From the NCBI GenBank assembly GCA_007118345.1, contig SKRR01000024.1:1-50536 (forward strand): a DNA stretch of 50,536 nt, written 5' to 3'. The stretch comes from Microthrixaceae bacterium (GTDB lineage Bacteria > Actinomycetota > Acidimicrobiia > Acidimicrobiales > Microtrichaceae). Both the position numbers and the translations under genes were made by a program. The notes under the pieces were generated by a model. It had not been told where the DNA came from, searched no databases, and was given only the letters and a program-made list of their open reading frames with translations. Shown piece by piece: positions 43,386 to 50,536 of this stretch (positions are counted from its first letter, which is position 1; each line of letters begins with the position of its first letter).

Positions 43386-44464
43386 TCCATCAGTTCGCGC
43401 CACGACTCGACCCAGTCGTCACGGCGTTCGTCGACCAGCTCGGAGTCCAACCCCATCGGCGAGTCGGGTCGCTCCGCCCAGAGTTCGAACTCCTCCGGCA
43501 GCGGCACGTCGACCACCGGGAACACGAAGTTCGTCAGCGGCAGCTCCGACTGCCAGGCGTCGTCGAGCATGAACTCGACCAGCTCTGCAGCGAGCTCGGG
43601 GCGATCGGTGCCGCGCAGCACGCCGGCGTACTCGATCTGCCGGGTGCAGCTGTCGGTCATCACCACCGAGGCGGGCTCGGTGCGGGTGCCCTCGCTGAAG
43701 ACCACCTCTGCAGGGGGGCTCGAGGCGTAGGAGAGCACGATCGGACGGTCACCGCCCGACACCGTGTAGTCGCCGTAGTAGGCGTCGTCCCAGCTGGGAC
43801 GGACCAGGACGCCGTTGTCGTCGAGCGAGGACCAGTAGTCCTGCCAGCCGTCGTCGCCGTAACGGTCGATGGTGCCGATCAGGAACGCCAGACCGGGCGA
43901 CGAGGTCACCGGGCTCTGCACCACGGTCAGGTCGCGGTAGTCAGGTTCGGTGAGGTCGTCGAGCGTGACGGGGACCTCGAGGCCACTGTCCGCGAACCAC
44001 TCGGCGTCGACGTTCATGCACACGTCGCCGGTGTCGATCGGCACGAGGAGGTCGGCACCCTCGCCCTCGATGCGGAGGTCGGCGGGCACCCGATCCAGGC
44101 CCGCCGGGCTGACGGGTTCGAGGAGGTCCTCAGCGAGGGCACGGCCGGCCAGGGTGTCGTCGATGCCGAAGATCACATCGCCCTCCGGTGCCCCCGCCGC
44201 CAGCAACGCCCGCGTGAGGGTCGTGCCGGCATCGCCCGACGCGATGACCTCGATCGTCGCGCCGGTGCGTGCCTCGAACTCGGCAGCAGCGTCGTCGGAG
44301 AGCGCGAACGAGTCGTAGGTCACGAGTCGCACGACGTCCGCGGTCGTGTCCTGCTCGGGGGATTCGGCGTCGCCGTTGCCGTTGTCGTCGCCACATGCGG
44401 TGGCGAGGACGACGAACGCGACGAACGCAGCGGCACGTCGCGCGAGAGCTGGTGCGGTGATCAT
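43382..44464 (-). CDS. thiB: Thiamine ABC transporter substrate-binding protein ThiB
   Basis: Extracytoplasmic thiamine-binding protein (360 aa). The N-terminus is a lipoprotein-like signal ending ATAC (Cys at about residue 23). VRLVTYDSFAL after the signal, GDVIFGIDDTL, PSWDDAYYGDYTVSGGDRPIVLSYASSP and the C-terminal TNFVFPVVDVPLPEEF match E. coli ThiB point by point. Start ATG at 44464 overlaps the thiN stop by 4 nt. The 13-residue extension in the longer frame is rejected. Confidence 0.88.
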   Translation of the reverse strand: MITAPALARRAAAFVAFVVLATACGDDNGNGDAESPEQDTTADVVRLVTYDSFALSDDAAAEFEARTGATIEVIASGDAGTTLTRALLAAGAPEGDVIFGIDDTLAGRALAEDLLEPVSPAGLDRVPADLRIEGEGADLLVPIDTGDVCMNVDAEWFADSGLEVPVTLDDLTEPDYRDLTVVQSPVTSSPGLAFLIGTIDRYGDDGWQDYWSSLDDNGVLVRPSWDDAYYGDYTVSGGDRPIVLSYASSPPAEVVFSEGTRTEPASVVMTDSCTRQIEYAGVLRGTDRPELAAELVEFMLDDAWQSELPLTNFVFPVVDVPLPEEFELWAERPDSPMGLDSELVDERRDDWVESWRELME

Positions 44465-45111
44465 GTGGGGGGCTCCTCCTCGGGGATGATGACGACGACG
44501 CAACCTGCGTCGACGTGGACGTGGGCAACCGGGCCGAGGAACTCGTTCGACAGGCCCAACGAGGTGCCGGGCGTCAACACGTCGTCGCGCAACGGCCAGC
44601 GCAGGCCGTCGGTCGTGACGCCGCTCGCCGCACCACCGGTTGGCACGAGTGAGACCAGGCGCCCCGGCGAACCGGGCACGTCGCGGTCGTCGTGAACGGG
44701 CAGGAGGCGAGCGCGCCCGAACCAGGCGTCGATCCGCATTCGAGCGAACCGTGGTGCCGCGATCGTCAGGGCGCCGCCGAGCAGATGGTCCATCCGCCCA
44801 CCGTCGGCGCCGAGGACGGTCACGTCATCGCAGCCACGCCCGAGCAGCAGCTCGAGCGCCAGCTCCAGGTCGGTCTCGTCCTTGTCGACGGGGTGCCGCA
44901 GCACCTCGGCGCCGTCGAGCGCCACCCGGTCGAGCCGCAACGGTTCGACCGAGTCCATGTCGCCGATGACGACGTCGACGCGGTGGCCCGACTCGATCGC
45001 CAGGTGCAGTCCCGAGTCGACCGCGACCACCAGGTCGGGGTCGGGTCCGAGCCCGGCGACCTCACCGACGCCCGGATGGGGACCTCCCAGGAAAACGGCC
45101 GCTGTGGCCAC
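44461..45111 (-). CDS. thiN: Thiamine pyrophosphokinase
   Basis: Transfers pyrophosphate from ATP to thiamine to form TPP (216 aa). Family motifs are DLVVAVDSGLH, VIGDMDSVE (about 54-62), DKDETDLELALEL and VLGADGGRMDHLLG, which line the active site. The start is GTG at 45111, with GGAGG (45119-45123) at 7 nt; this ribosome-binding site is part of the 3' end of the TPP riboswitch. Being first in an operon with the thiamine importer, it phosphorylates incoming thiamine. Confidence 0.93.
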   Translation of the reverse strand: MATAAVFLGGPHPGVGEVAGLGPDPDLVVAVDSGLHLAIESGHRVDVVIGDMDSVEPLRLDRVALDGAEVLRHPVDKDETDLELALELLLGRGCDDVTVLGADGGRMDHLLGGALTIAAPRFARMRIDAWFGRARLLPVHDDRDVPGSPGRLVSLVPTGGAASGVTTDGLRWPLRDDVLTPGTSLGLSNEFLGPVAHVHVDAGCVVVIIPEEEPPT

Positions 45112-45114
45112 GCT

Positions 45115-45225
45115 GCTCCCTCCGCTGGAATTACCCAGATCAGGTTCGTTCGGGTCGGTGGCCCCAGCCACCCTCTCAGCCCGCTCGGCGCGAGCTCCCC
45201 GGTCTCGGTTGCAGTGAGGACCCTA
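45115..45225 (-). ncRNA. TPP riboswitch (THI element) with its promoter
   Basis: Minus-strand conserved blocks are GGGGAGC (near 45200), GGCTGAGAGGGTGG (about 45165-45181, pyrimidine-sensor stem) and ACCTGATCTGGGTAAT with CCAGCGGAGGGAG (45117-45144, pyrophosphate-sensor and P1 return strand). The riboswitch body is about 45115-45205. TAGGGT at 45220-45225 is a candidate -10. The 3' strand contains the thiN ribosome-binding site and ends 4 nt from its GTG, so TPP binding should block translation of thiN-thiB-thiP directly. Confidence 0.95.
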
Positions 45226-45250
45226 GCGCGGCCCACCCCGCCCGTTCGTG

Positions 45251-46402
45251 TCAGTCGGTGCCGATGCCGTTCATCTTCGCGATCGTGCGCAGCATCACCT
45301 CGTCGGCGCCTCCACCGATCGACCACAACCGGCTGTCGCGGTAGAAGCGGGCGGTCCACGTCTCCTCCACGTAGCCCATGCCGCCGTGGAACTGCACCGC
45401 GGTGTCGGCCATGCGCCGTGCCAGTCGTGCGGCGCGCAGCTTCGCCACCGTGGCGTGACGGGTGATGTCATCACCTTGCTGGTAGGCGGCCACGGCGGCC
45501 CAGTTGTGGTGTCGCAGCACGTCGAGCTCGGCGGCGATGTCCGCGAGCTCGTACTGGATCGACTGGTTCGCGACCAGCGGCGCCCCGAACGCACGGCGTT
45601 CGTTCACGTATCCGATCGTCCGCTCCAGTGCGAACTCGACCGCACCGACCATCTGGTAGGCCGCGATCATCCGCTCGTTCTGGAACTGGGCCATCTGTTG
45701 TTGGAACCCACGGCCGACCTCGCCGATGGTGTTCGTCACCGGCACCCGCACGCCGTCGAAGGCGAGCTCGGCGGTGTCCGACGCGCGCATACCGAGCTTG
45801 TCGAGCTTGCGACTCACCGAGAACCCGACCGTGTCGGTCGGCACGATGATCTGCGACATCCCCTGATAGCCGCCCTCGTCCGATGTCCGGCACAGCAGGC
45901 AGAGCCAGTCTGCCTGGGTCCCGTTGGTGATCCACATCTTGGCGCCGTTGATCACCCATTCGTCGCCGTCGCGAACCGCACGGGTCCGCAGACCCGCCAC
46001 GTCGGAACCCGCGTCCGGTTCGCTGACCGCGATCGCCGTCACGTGCTGGCCCGCGATCGCCGGTCGGAGGTAGCGCTCACGCAGCTCGTCACTGCCGAAA
46101 TCGTGCAGCGCCGGTGTCGCCATGTCGGTCTGCACCGCGATGGCCATCGCGATTCCGAGGGAGGCGGATCGACCGATCTCCTCGCCGAGGATCATCGTGT
46201 AGATGTGGTCGGCGCCCGCGCCGCCCCAACGGGGGTCGTACTCCAGGCCCAGTAGCCCCAGCTGGCCCAACGTGGCGAAGAGCTCGTGGGCCGGGAACAC
46301 GCCAGCTGCCTCCCAGGCGTCGGCATGCGGGTCGATCTCCTTCTGGACCACCTCGCGCACGGTGGTTCGGAACATCTCGTGCTCGTCGGTGAAGCTGATC
46401 AC
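45251..46402 (-). CDS. Acyl-CoA dehydrogenase, isovaleryl/long-chain type
   Basis: Second FAD-dependent acyl-CoA dehydrogenase of the window (383 aa). SEPDAGSDVAGL (about 135-146) and KMWITNG (about 165-171) are flavin/substrate motifs, QNERM (about 249) is the likely catalytic Glu region, and the C-terminus reads SIGGGADEVML, with no Glu at the medium-chain position. It shares only family-level similarity with the copy at 8866. I chose GTG at 46402 because TAGCGT lies exactly 7 nt upstream (46410-46415); an in-frame ATG exists at 46447. Substrate unknown. Confidence 0.9.
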   Translation of the reverse strand: MISFTDEHEMFRTTVREVVQKEIDPHADAWEAAGVFPAHELFATLGQLGLLGLEYDPRWGGAGADHIYTMILGEEIGRSASLGIAMAIAVQTDMATPALHDFGSDELRERYLRPAIAGQHVTAIAVSEPDAGSDVAGLRTRAVRDGDEWVINGAKMWITNGTQADWLCLLCRTSDEGGYQGMSQIIVPTDTVGFSVSRKLDKLGMRASDTAELAFDGVRVPVTNTIGEVGRGFQQQMAQFQNERMIAAYQMVGAVEFALERTIGYVNERRAFGAPLVANQSIQYELADIAAELDVLRHHNWAAVAAYQQGDDITRHATVAKLRAARLARRMADTAVQFHGGMGYVEETWTARFYRDSRLWSIGGGADEVMLRTIAKMNGIGTD

Positions 46403-46415
46403 GTCGACGACGCTA
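46403..46415 (-). promoter_or_regulatory. Candidate leaderless promoter of acyl-CoA dehydrogenase
   Basis: TAGCGT (46410-46415, minus) and a 7-nt spacer CGTCGAC place the transcription start at the GTG of the gene. The match repeats the spacing seen at pdxS, msrB, ruvC and other genes. Confidence 0.5.
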
Positions 46416-46492
46416 CTCCGCAGCCCGGCGTCGGACGCATGTGGCATGCCCGGCTGCGGACGAGGTGATGTGTCAGGCTGGACGCATCCGAG

Positions 46493-47659
46493 ATGCGCCC
46501 GGCAGCAGAAGAACGGGTGAGGTCGAACAGAAGGTCCCAGGTGTCGGTCACGTTGGTGTTGTGTCTCCTCGGTTGGGTGCTCGGCTGGTGGGCGTTCGGG
46601 CGCCCTCGGCGGGTCGACGACCTCCCTCCGGCGAGCCAGCTGCTGCCGCCGCTGACCATCGTCATTCCCGCCCGGAACGAGGCGGCGTCGCTCGGCTCCC
46701 TGCTGGCTGACCTGCGCGACGACCTGGCGCTCTCGGGCTCCCGGATCGTCGTGGTCGACGACCACTCGGCCGACGACACCGCTGCGATCGCGTCGCGCTT
46801 CGAGGGCGTCGAGGTGCTCCGGGCGCCGGCGCTGCCCACCGGATGGGCCGGAAAGCCGTGGGCGTGCCACAGCGGCGTCGTCGCCACGGCGCCGGAGGCC
46901 GGGACCGGCGACGTCGTCGTCTTCCTCGACGCGGATGTACGGGTCCGACCCGGCGCGCTGCCGCGACTGGTCCAGGACCATGCCGCGGGCGGCGGGCTGC
47001 TCTCCGTCCAGCCCCGCCACGAGACCAGGCGCTGGTACGAACAGCTCTCCGCGGTGTTCAACGTGGTCGCCATGATGGGGGTCGGCAGCGGAGACCCGAG
47101 GGACGCCACCGGCGCCTTCGGACCGTTGCTGGTCACTGCGCGGGCCGACTACCTCGCCGTCGGCGGACACGGGGCGGTGCGGGACCAGGTCGTCGAGGAC
47201 CTCGCACTCGCCACGCGGTACCGAGAGGCCGGCCACCCACTCTCGGCGCTCGACGGCGGATCCCAGGTGCGATTCCGCATGTACCCGGAGGGCCTCGGGC
47301 AGCTCGTCGAGGGGTGGACGAAGAACTTCGCCGTGGGTGCCGGGGCGACGCCGCCGCTGCGGCTGCTCTCGATCGTCGTCTGGGTCACCGCGGCAACCGC
47401 GGCGGCGGCGTCATCGGTCGACGTCATCCGGGGGACCCTCCCGGCGATTTCGGCATGGACCCTCTACCTGTTGTTCGTGGGGCAGCTGCTGGTGATGTTC
47501 CGTCAGGTCGGCCGGTTCCGGTTGCTGACCTCGTTGTTGTTCCCGATCCCGCTCGCGTTCTTCTTCGCCGTCTTCGCACGGTCGCTCTGGATGACCCACG
47601 TGCGCCGCAGCGTGACCTGGCGGGGTCGCAGCATCTCGACCGCACGCTCACGGAGCTGA
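46493..47659 (+). CDS. GT2 glycosyltransferase, CrtQ-like (carotenoid glycosylation)
   Basis: Membrane-bound family-2 glycosyltransferase, 388 aa. An N-terminal helix (about 17-35) anchors a GT-A domain with IVIPARNEAASLGSL, VVDDHSADDT, VFLDADVRV (DxD) and VVEDLAL; three helices follow at about 290-365. The segment LPTGWAGKPWACHSG is characteristic of CrtQ, which glucosylates 4,4'-diaponeurosporenoate in staphyloxanthin synthesis. The next gene resembles CrtO, which supports the assignment. The true acceptor may be another carotenoid or lipid. No ribosome-binding site is obvious; GTG or ATG codons downstream are alternatives. Confidence 0.75.
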   Translation: MRPAAEERVRSNRRSQVSVTLVLCLLGWVLGWWAFGRPRRVDDLPPASQLLPPLTIVIPARNEAASLGSLLADLRDDLALSGSRIVVVDDHSADDTAAIASRFEGVEVLRAPALPTGWAGKPWACHSGVVATAPEAGTGDVVVFLDADVRVRPGALPRLVQDHAAGGGLLSVQPRHETRRWYEQLSAVFNVVAMMGVGSGDPRDATGAFGPLLVTARADYLAVGGHGAVRDQVVEDLALATRYREAGHPLSALDGGSQVRFRMYPEGLGQLVEGWTKNFAVGAGATPPLRLLSIVVWVTAATAAAASSVDVIRGTLPAISAWTLYLLFVGQLLVMFRQVGRFRLLTSLLFPIPLAFFFAVFARSLWMTHVRRSVTWRGRSISTARSRS

Positions 47660-47674
47660 CCGGGTGTTGGCGAC

Positions 47675-48172
47675 GTGTTGATCCACCTGTCCGACGGCTG
47701 GTCGGTGGTCGTCTCGGTCGTCGCCTGGCTGCTCATCGGCCTCGTGTCGGGGTACGTGCTGCACCGAGCAGACGTGTCGCGGTTCGAACACGACGGTCGG
47801 CTCACCCGCCTCCGTCGCTGGGAGGACGGTGGACGCTGGTACCAGCGTCGTCTCCGGGTGCGGGCGTGGAAGGACCTCCTCCCTGAGAAGGGCGACCTCT
47901 TCAGGGGCGGATTCTCGAAGCGGCACCTGCGCAACCGCAGTGAGGCCCACCTGCGGCGGTTCGTCGCCGAGACCAGGCGGGCGGAGCTCGTCCACTGGAC
48001 GAACATGGCAGCGGGACCGTTCTTCCTGATCTGGTGCCGCCCGGCGATCGGTGCGTGGATGATCGGGTTCGGCGTCGTCGCCCACCTGCCGTTCGTGCTG
48101 GTCCAGCGCTACAACCGCGGCCGACTCCTCGGGATCATCGAACGCCGCGAGCGTCGTCGGGCGATCCGCTGA
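47675..48172 (+). CDS. CrtO-like acyltransferase (glycosyl-carotenoid acylation)
   Basis: The 165-aa membrane protein has helices at about 8-30, 108-128 and 128-145. The middle segment WYQRRLRVRAWKDLLPE followed by LFRGGFSKRHL and TRRAELVHW matches the CrtO group annotated as glycosyl-4,4'-diaponeurosporenoate acyltransferase, the last step of staphyloxanthin synthesis. Start GTG at 47675, 15 nt after the CrtQ-like stop. Members are also found in organisms without staphyloxanthin, so the substrate is open. Confidence 0.7.
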   Translation: MLIHLSDGWSVVVSVVAWLLIGLVSGYVLHRADVSRFEHDGRLTRLRRWEDGGRWYQRRLRVRAWKDLLPEKGDLFRGGFSKRHLRNRSEAHLRRFVAETRRAELVHWTNMAAGPFFLIWCRPAIGAWMIGFGVVAHLPFVLVQRYNRGRLLGIIERRERRRAIR

Positions 48173-48190
48173 TCCACCGGGACCGATCGT

Positions 48191-48820
48191 TCAGCCCCTG
48201 CTGCGCTCGTGGAGTCGGCCCAGCAGCGCGACGAGCCGATCGACGTCCTGTGCGCCCGGGATCAGGAAATGGTCGTCGACGACGAACGCCGGCACGCCGG
48301 TGACGCCCATGGCTGCGCCGGCCTCCCGGTCGTCGAGCACCGTCTGCAGGTACTGCTGGGACTCGAGCACCGCCACCGCGTCGGTGCGCGGCAACCCGAC
48401 CGCCGCAGCCCTGTCGGCCAGCACATCGGATGCCGACAGGTCCGCGCCCTCGGTGAAGTAGGCCGCGAAGAGCTGCTCGAGCAACTGGTCGCCATGGCCC
48501 TGCTCGGTCGCCCAGGCGAGCAGTCGGTGGGCGTCAGCGGTGTTCACTCGCCGGGCGAGGTCGAAGCGGTACTCGATGCCGGCCTCCCGCCCCAGCTCAC
48601 CGAGTCGGCGTGCCATCGACGCGAAGGAACCCGGCCCGTACTTCGCATCGATCACCGGTTCGAGCGGCATGGCACCGGCGGGGGCATCAGGGTCGAGCTG
48701 GAACGCCCGCCAGCGGATCTCGACGTCGTCGAGCTGGAGCTGTTCGAGCGCGGTGACGAATCGTCGGCGGCCGAGGTAGCACCACGGGCAGATCACGTCG
48801 GACCAGATGTCGATGCGCAT
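48191..48820 (-). CDS. DsbA-family oxidoreductase (FrnE-like)
   Basis: Thioredoxin-fold protein with a helical insert, 209 aa. It starts MRIDIWSDVICPWCYLGRRRF, where CPWC (about residues 11-14) is the redox motif, and has the cis-Pro loop GVTGVPAFVVDD near 175. No signal peptide, so it is cytoplasmic, like FrnE and 2-hydroxychromene isomerase relatives. ATG at 48820 is the conserved family start; the longer frame upstream is rejected. It is divergent from msrB, another thiol-redox gene. Confidence 0.92.
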   Translation of the reverse strand: MRIDIWSDVICPWCYLGRRRFVTALEQLQLDDVEIRWRAFQLDPDAPAGAMPLEPVIDAKYGPGSFASMARRLGELGREAGIEYRFDLARRVNTADAHRLLAWATEQGHGDQLLEQLFAAYFTEGADLSASDVLADRAAAVGLPRTDAVAVLESQQYLQTVLDDREAGAAMGVTGVPAFVVDDHFLIPGAQDVDRLVALLGRLHERSRG

Positions 48821-48862
48821 GTCGAGGCGAACCCGCGCCGGTGCGCGGCGCTTCCCCTTCGG

Positions 48863-48875
48863 TAGCCTCAGGGCC
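48863..48875 (+). promoter_or_regulatory. Candidate leaderless promoter of msrB
   Basis: TAGCCT (48863-48868) and a 7-nt spacer put the transcription start at the msrB ATG. No separate ribosome-binding site is present, so leaderless translation fits. Confidence 0.5.
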
Positions 48876-49304
48876 ATGAGCACCACCCGACCGCACGACG
48901 ACGGCGAGGCCACACGCCCGTCGCTCGACCCGGACGCGCTGCAGCAACGGCTCACGCCCCTGCAGCTCGAGGTGACCCAGCGATCCGGCACCGAACCGGC
49001 GTTCAGCGGCGCGTACTGGGACTCCAAGGATCCCGGCATCTACCGGTGCGTGGTGTGCCACGAGCCGTTGTTCTCCTCGGAGACGAAGTACGACTCCGGT
49101 TCCGGATGGCCCTCGTTCTGGGAGGCGCTCGATCCCGACAAGGTGACCCTCCACGAGGACCGGAGCCACCTGATGGTCCGGGTCGAGGTGCGGTGCGCGA
49201 CGTGCGACGCCCACCTGGGGCACGTCTTCCCCGACGGCCCCGAGCCCACGGGCCAGCGGTTCTGCATGAACTCCGCCTCGCTGGACTTCGTCGCGAACGG
49301 CTGA
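48876..49304 (+). CDS. msrB: Peptide-methionine (R)-S-oxide reductase
   Basis: Repairs the R-form of methionine sulfoxide in proteins (142 aa). Two zinc-binding CxxC pairs are present, CVVC (about 60) and CATC (about 107); SGSGWPSFW lines the active site and RFCMNSASLDF holds the catalytic Cys (about residue 130). A 30-residue hydrophilic N-terminus precedes the domain. Start ATG at 48876; the frame is open 23 codons further but nothing there is conserved. Confidence 0.96.
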   Translation: MSTTRPHDDGEATRPSLDPDALQQRLTPLQLEVTQRSGTEPAFSGAYWDSKDPGIYRCVVCHEPLFSSETKYDSGSGWPSFWEALDPDKVTLHEDRSHLMVRVEVRCATCDAHLGHVFPDGPEPTGQRFCMNSASLDFVANG

Positions 49305-49400
49305 CGGCGTCCCGCGCCGGTCGAACGGGGAGGAAGCGCAGGCGTTCCTCGGCCCACGCAGTACGTGAACCCCGGGCCGGATCTGGACGATGATGGTCCG

Positions 49401-50536
49401 ATGTCCGCCGAATCCACTCGACCCACGCCGCCGCGGAGAGCGTTGTTCGACAGCACTCGACTCGGGCCGGTCACGCTGAGGAACCGGATCATCAAGGCGG
49501 CGACCTTCGAGGGCGCCACACCGGGTGGTCATGTCTCGGATCGACTCGTCGAGTTCCACCGCCGCGTGGCAGCAGGTGGCGCGGCGATGAGCACCGTCGC
49601 CTACCTCGCGGTGTCACCCGAGGGCCGTACTGATTCGGGTGCGATCCACCTGGGCGAGGGGGTCGTCGACCAACTCGCTCGTGTCACCGCTGCGATCCAC
49701 TCCGAAGGCGCCGCTGCAGCGGCGCAGATCGGCCATGCAGGTCCGGTCGCGAACGCCGCGTCCAACGGCGTGCCGTCGATCGCGCCGACACGGGCGTTCA
49801 ACCCGCTCGGCCTCAGGTGGACCCGTGCGGCGACCGAGGGCGACCTCGCTCGCGTCGTCGAGGACTTCGGTCGGGCGACGGTCCACTGCATCGAGGCGGG
49901 CTTCGACAGCGTCGAGGTCCACCTGGGACACAACTACCTGTTGAGCGCGTTCCTCAGCCCGCTGCTCAACCGCCGCTCCGACCGGTGGGGTGGCCCGATC
50001 GACCACCGGGCCCGCCTGGCTCGCAGGGTGCTCCAGCGGGTCCGATCAGCAGCCGATGGGAAGGTGGCGGTCACCGCCAAGCTGAACCTCGTCGACGGTG
50101 TCCGGGGCGGCCTGGGACTCGAGGACAGCATCCAGGTGGCCCGATGGCTCGCCGAGGACGGGACCGTGGACGCCCTCGAGCTGACGGCGGGCTCGTCGCT
50201 GCTCAACCCGATGTTCCTCTTCCGCGGCAGCGCGCCGGTGCCGGAGTTCCGCGCCACCCTTCCCTGGTACCTGCGGGGCGGGTTCCGGCTGGTCGGCGAC
50301 AAGTTCCTCCGTCGCTATCCCTACGAGGAGGCCTTCCTGCGACCGATGGCCGAGCAGGTGCGGGACGCGGTCGACCTGCCCGTCATCCTGCTCGGGGGGA
50401 TCAGTCGGGGCGACACGGCCGCCGAGGCGATCGAGGCGGGGTTCGACTACGTGGCGATGGGACGGGCACTGCTGCACGATCCGCAACTGGTCAATCGACT
50501 GGCCGACGACCCCGCCGCCGCGTCGGGGTGCATCCA
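49401..50536 (+). CDS. NADH:flavin oxidoreductase, old yellow enzyme family (3' end cut off)
   Basis: FMN-dependent TIM-barrel enzyme; 378 codons are visible before the window edge. LGPVTLRNRIIKAATFEG (about 22-39) is the family opening, AQIGHAG and the substrate-site VHLGHNYLLSAFLSPLLNRRSD (about 173-194, His/Asn pair) follow, and VILLGGISR and YVAMGRALLHDP near the visible end bind FMN phosphate. Members reduce alpha,beta-unsaturated carbonyls or act as 2,4-dienoyl-CoA reductase when a C-terminal Fe-S domain is present; that part is outside the window, so I cannot decide. Confidence 0.88.
   Translation, partial: MSAESTRPTPPRRALFDSTRLGPVTLRNRIIKAATFEGATPGGHVSDRLVEFHRRVAAGGAAMSTVAYLAVSPEGRTDSGAIHLGEGVVDQLARVTAAIHSEGAAAAAQIGHAGPVANAASNGVPSIAPTRAFNPLGLRWTRAATEGDLARVVEDFGRATVHCIEAGFDSVEVHLGHNYLLSAFLSPLLNRRSDRWGGPIDHRARLARRVLQRVRSAADGKVAVTAKLNLVDGVRGGLGLEDSIQVARWLAEDGTVDALELTAGSSLLNPMFLFRGSAPVPEFRATLPWYLRGGFRLVGDKFLRRYPYEEAFLRPMAEQVRDAVDLPVILLGGISRGDTAAEAIEAGFDYVAMGRALLHDPQLVNRLADDPAAASGCI

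Noticed and set aside
48168-48195. GCTGA/TCAGC arms holding both stop codons of the CrtO-like and DsbA-like genes
   Set aside because: It echoes the hairpin at 37653, but the stem is only 5 bp with an 18-nt loop, so chance is likely.
49305-49319. CGGCG/CGCCG stem just after the msrB stop
   Set aside because: Five base pairs of GC in a GC-rich genome is weak evidence for a terminator.
1-50536. Mobile elements, CRISPR arrays, tRNA or rRNA genes
   Set aside because: I found no transposase or integrase frame, no regularly spaced repeats and no recognisable tRNA or rRNA sequence on either strand.

Overview
The window is high-GC chromosomal DNA from a free-living actinobacterium. Markers of that phylum are mshC (mycothiol ligase), an F420:NADP reductase, a pgsA-patA-pimA phosphatidylinositol-mannoside block, PdxST-type vitamin B6 synthesis, a bifunctional Rel, and many start codons that follow a TAnnnT hexamer by about 7 nt, as in leaderless actinobacterial mRNAs. 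Gene order thrS-HIT-pgsA-patA-pimA-...-pdxS-pdxT-yebC-ruvC-ruvA-ruvB-...-secD-secF-rel matches the order I know from mycobacteria. The accessory genes (SNF2/SWIM pair, AI-2E transporter, DUF3048, CrtQ/CrtO-like pair) and the lack of a mycobacterial flavour elsewhere suggest a deeper lineage such as Acidimicrobiia; this taxonomic guess is inference. I see no tRNA, rRNA, CRISPR array, insertion sequence or prophage, and no gene-free stretch over 300 bases.

Layout. 1-12680 (minus strand): a truncated acyltransferase-like gene, rel, secF-secD-yajC, tgt-queA, an acyl-CoA dehydrogenase, an AI-2E family transporter and ruvB. 12682-13797: ruvA, ruvC and a LexA-type operator at the ruvC start. 13866-15799 (plus): a coupled ABC-2 exporter. 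15827-26155 (minus): yebC, pdxT-pdxS, DUF3048, an M48-like protein that has lost its zinc site, pimA, patA, pgsA, a small membrane protein, a HIT hydrolase and thrS. 26242-30272 (plus): a SNF2 ATPase coupled to a SWIM zinc-finger protein. 30322-36301 (minus): an AGPAT-like acyltransferase, mshC, npdG, a PIG-L deacetylase and two CNNM/CorC proteins. 36416-37674 (plus): MarR regulator plus ABC ATPase. 37655-45225 (minus): glgX, a SRPBCC protein, a secreted M23 peptidase, and thiP-thiB-thiN under a TPP riboswitch. 45251-50536: an acyl-CoA dehydrogenase (minus), CrtQ/CrtO-like genes (plus), a DsbA-family protein (minus), msrB (plus) and a truncated old-yellow-enzyme-type oxidoreductase (plus).

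How the genes work together. pgsA makes the phosphatidylinositol(-phosphate) lipid, pimA mannosylates it and patA acylates it. RuvA, RuvB and RuvC are the Holliday-junction machinery and appear to be under SOS control. SecD, SecF and YajC form the accessory complex of the Sec translocon. Tgt and QueA act in queuosine tRNA modification. PdxS and PdxT form PLP synthase. ThiB and ThiP import thiamine and ThiN converts it to TPP, which feeds back on the riboswitch; the transporter ATPase is not present here. Neighbouring genes in most operons overlap by exactly 4 nt (ATGA or GTGA), implying translational coupling. Several starts given here are shorter than the longest open frame; they were chosen from these overlaps, ribosome-binding sites or leaderless promoter hexamers.
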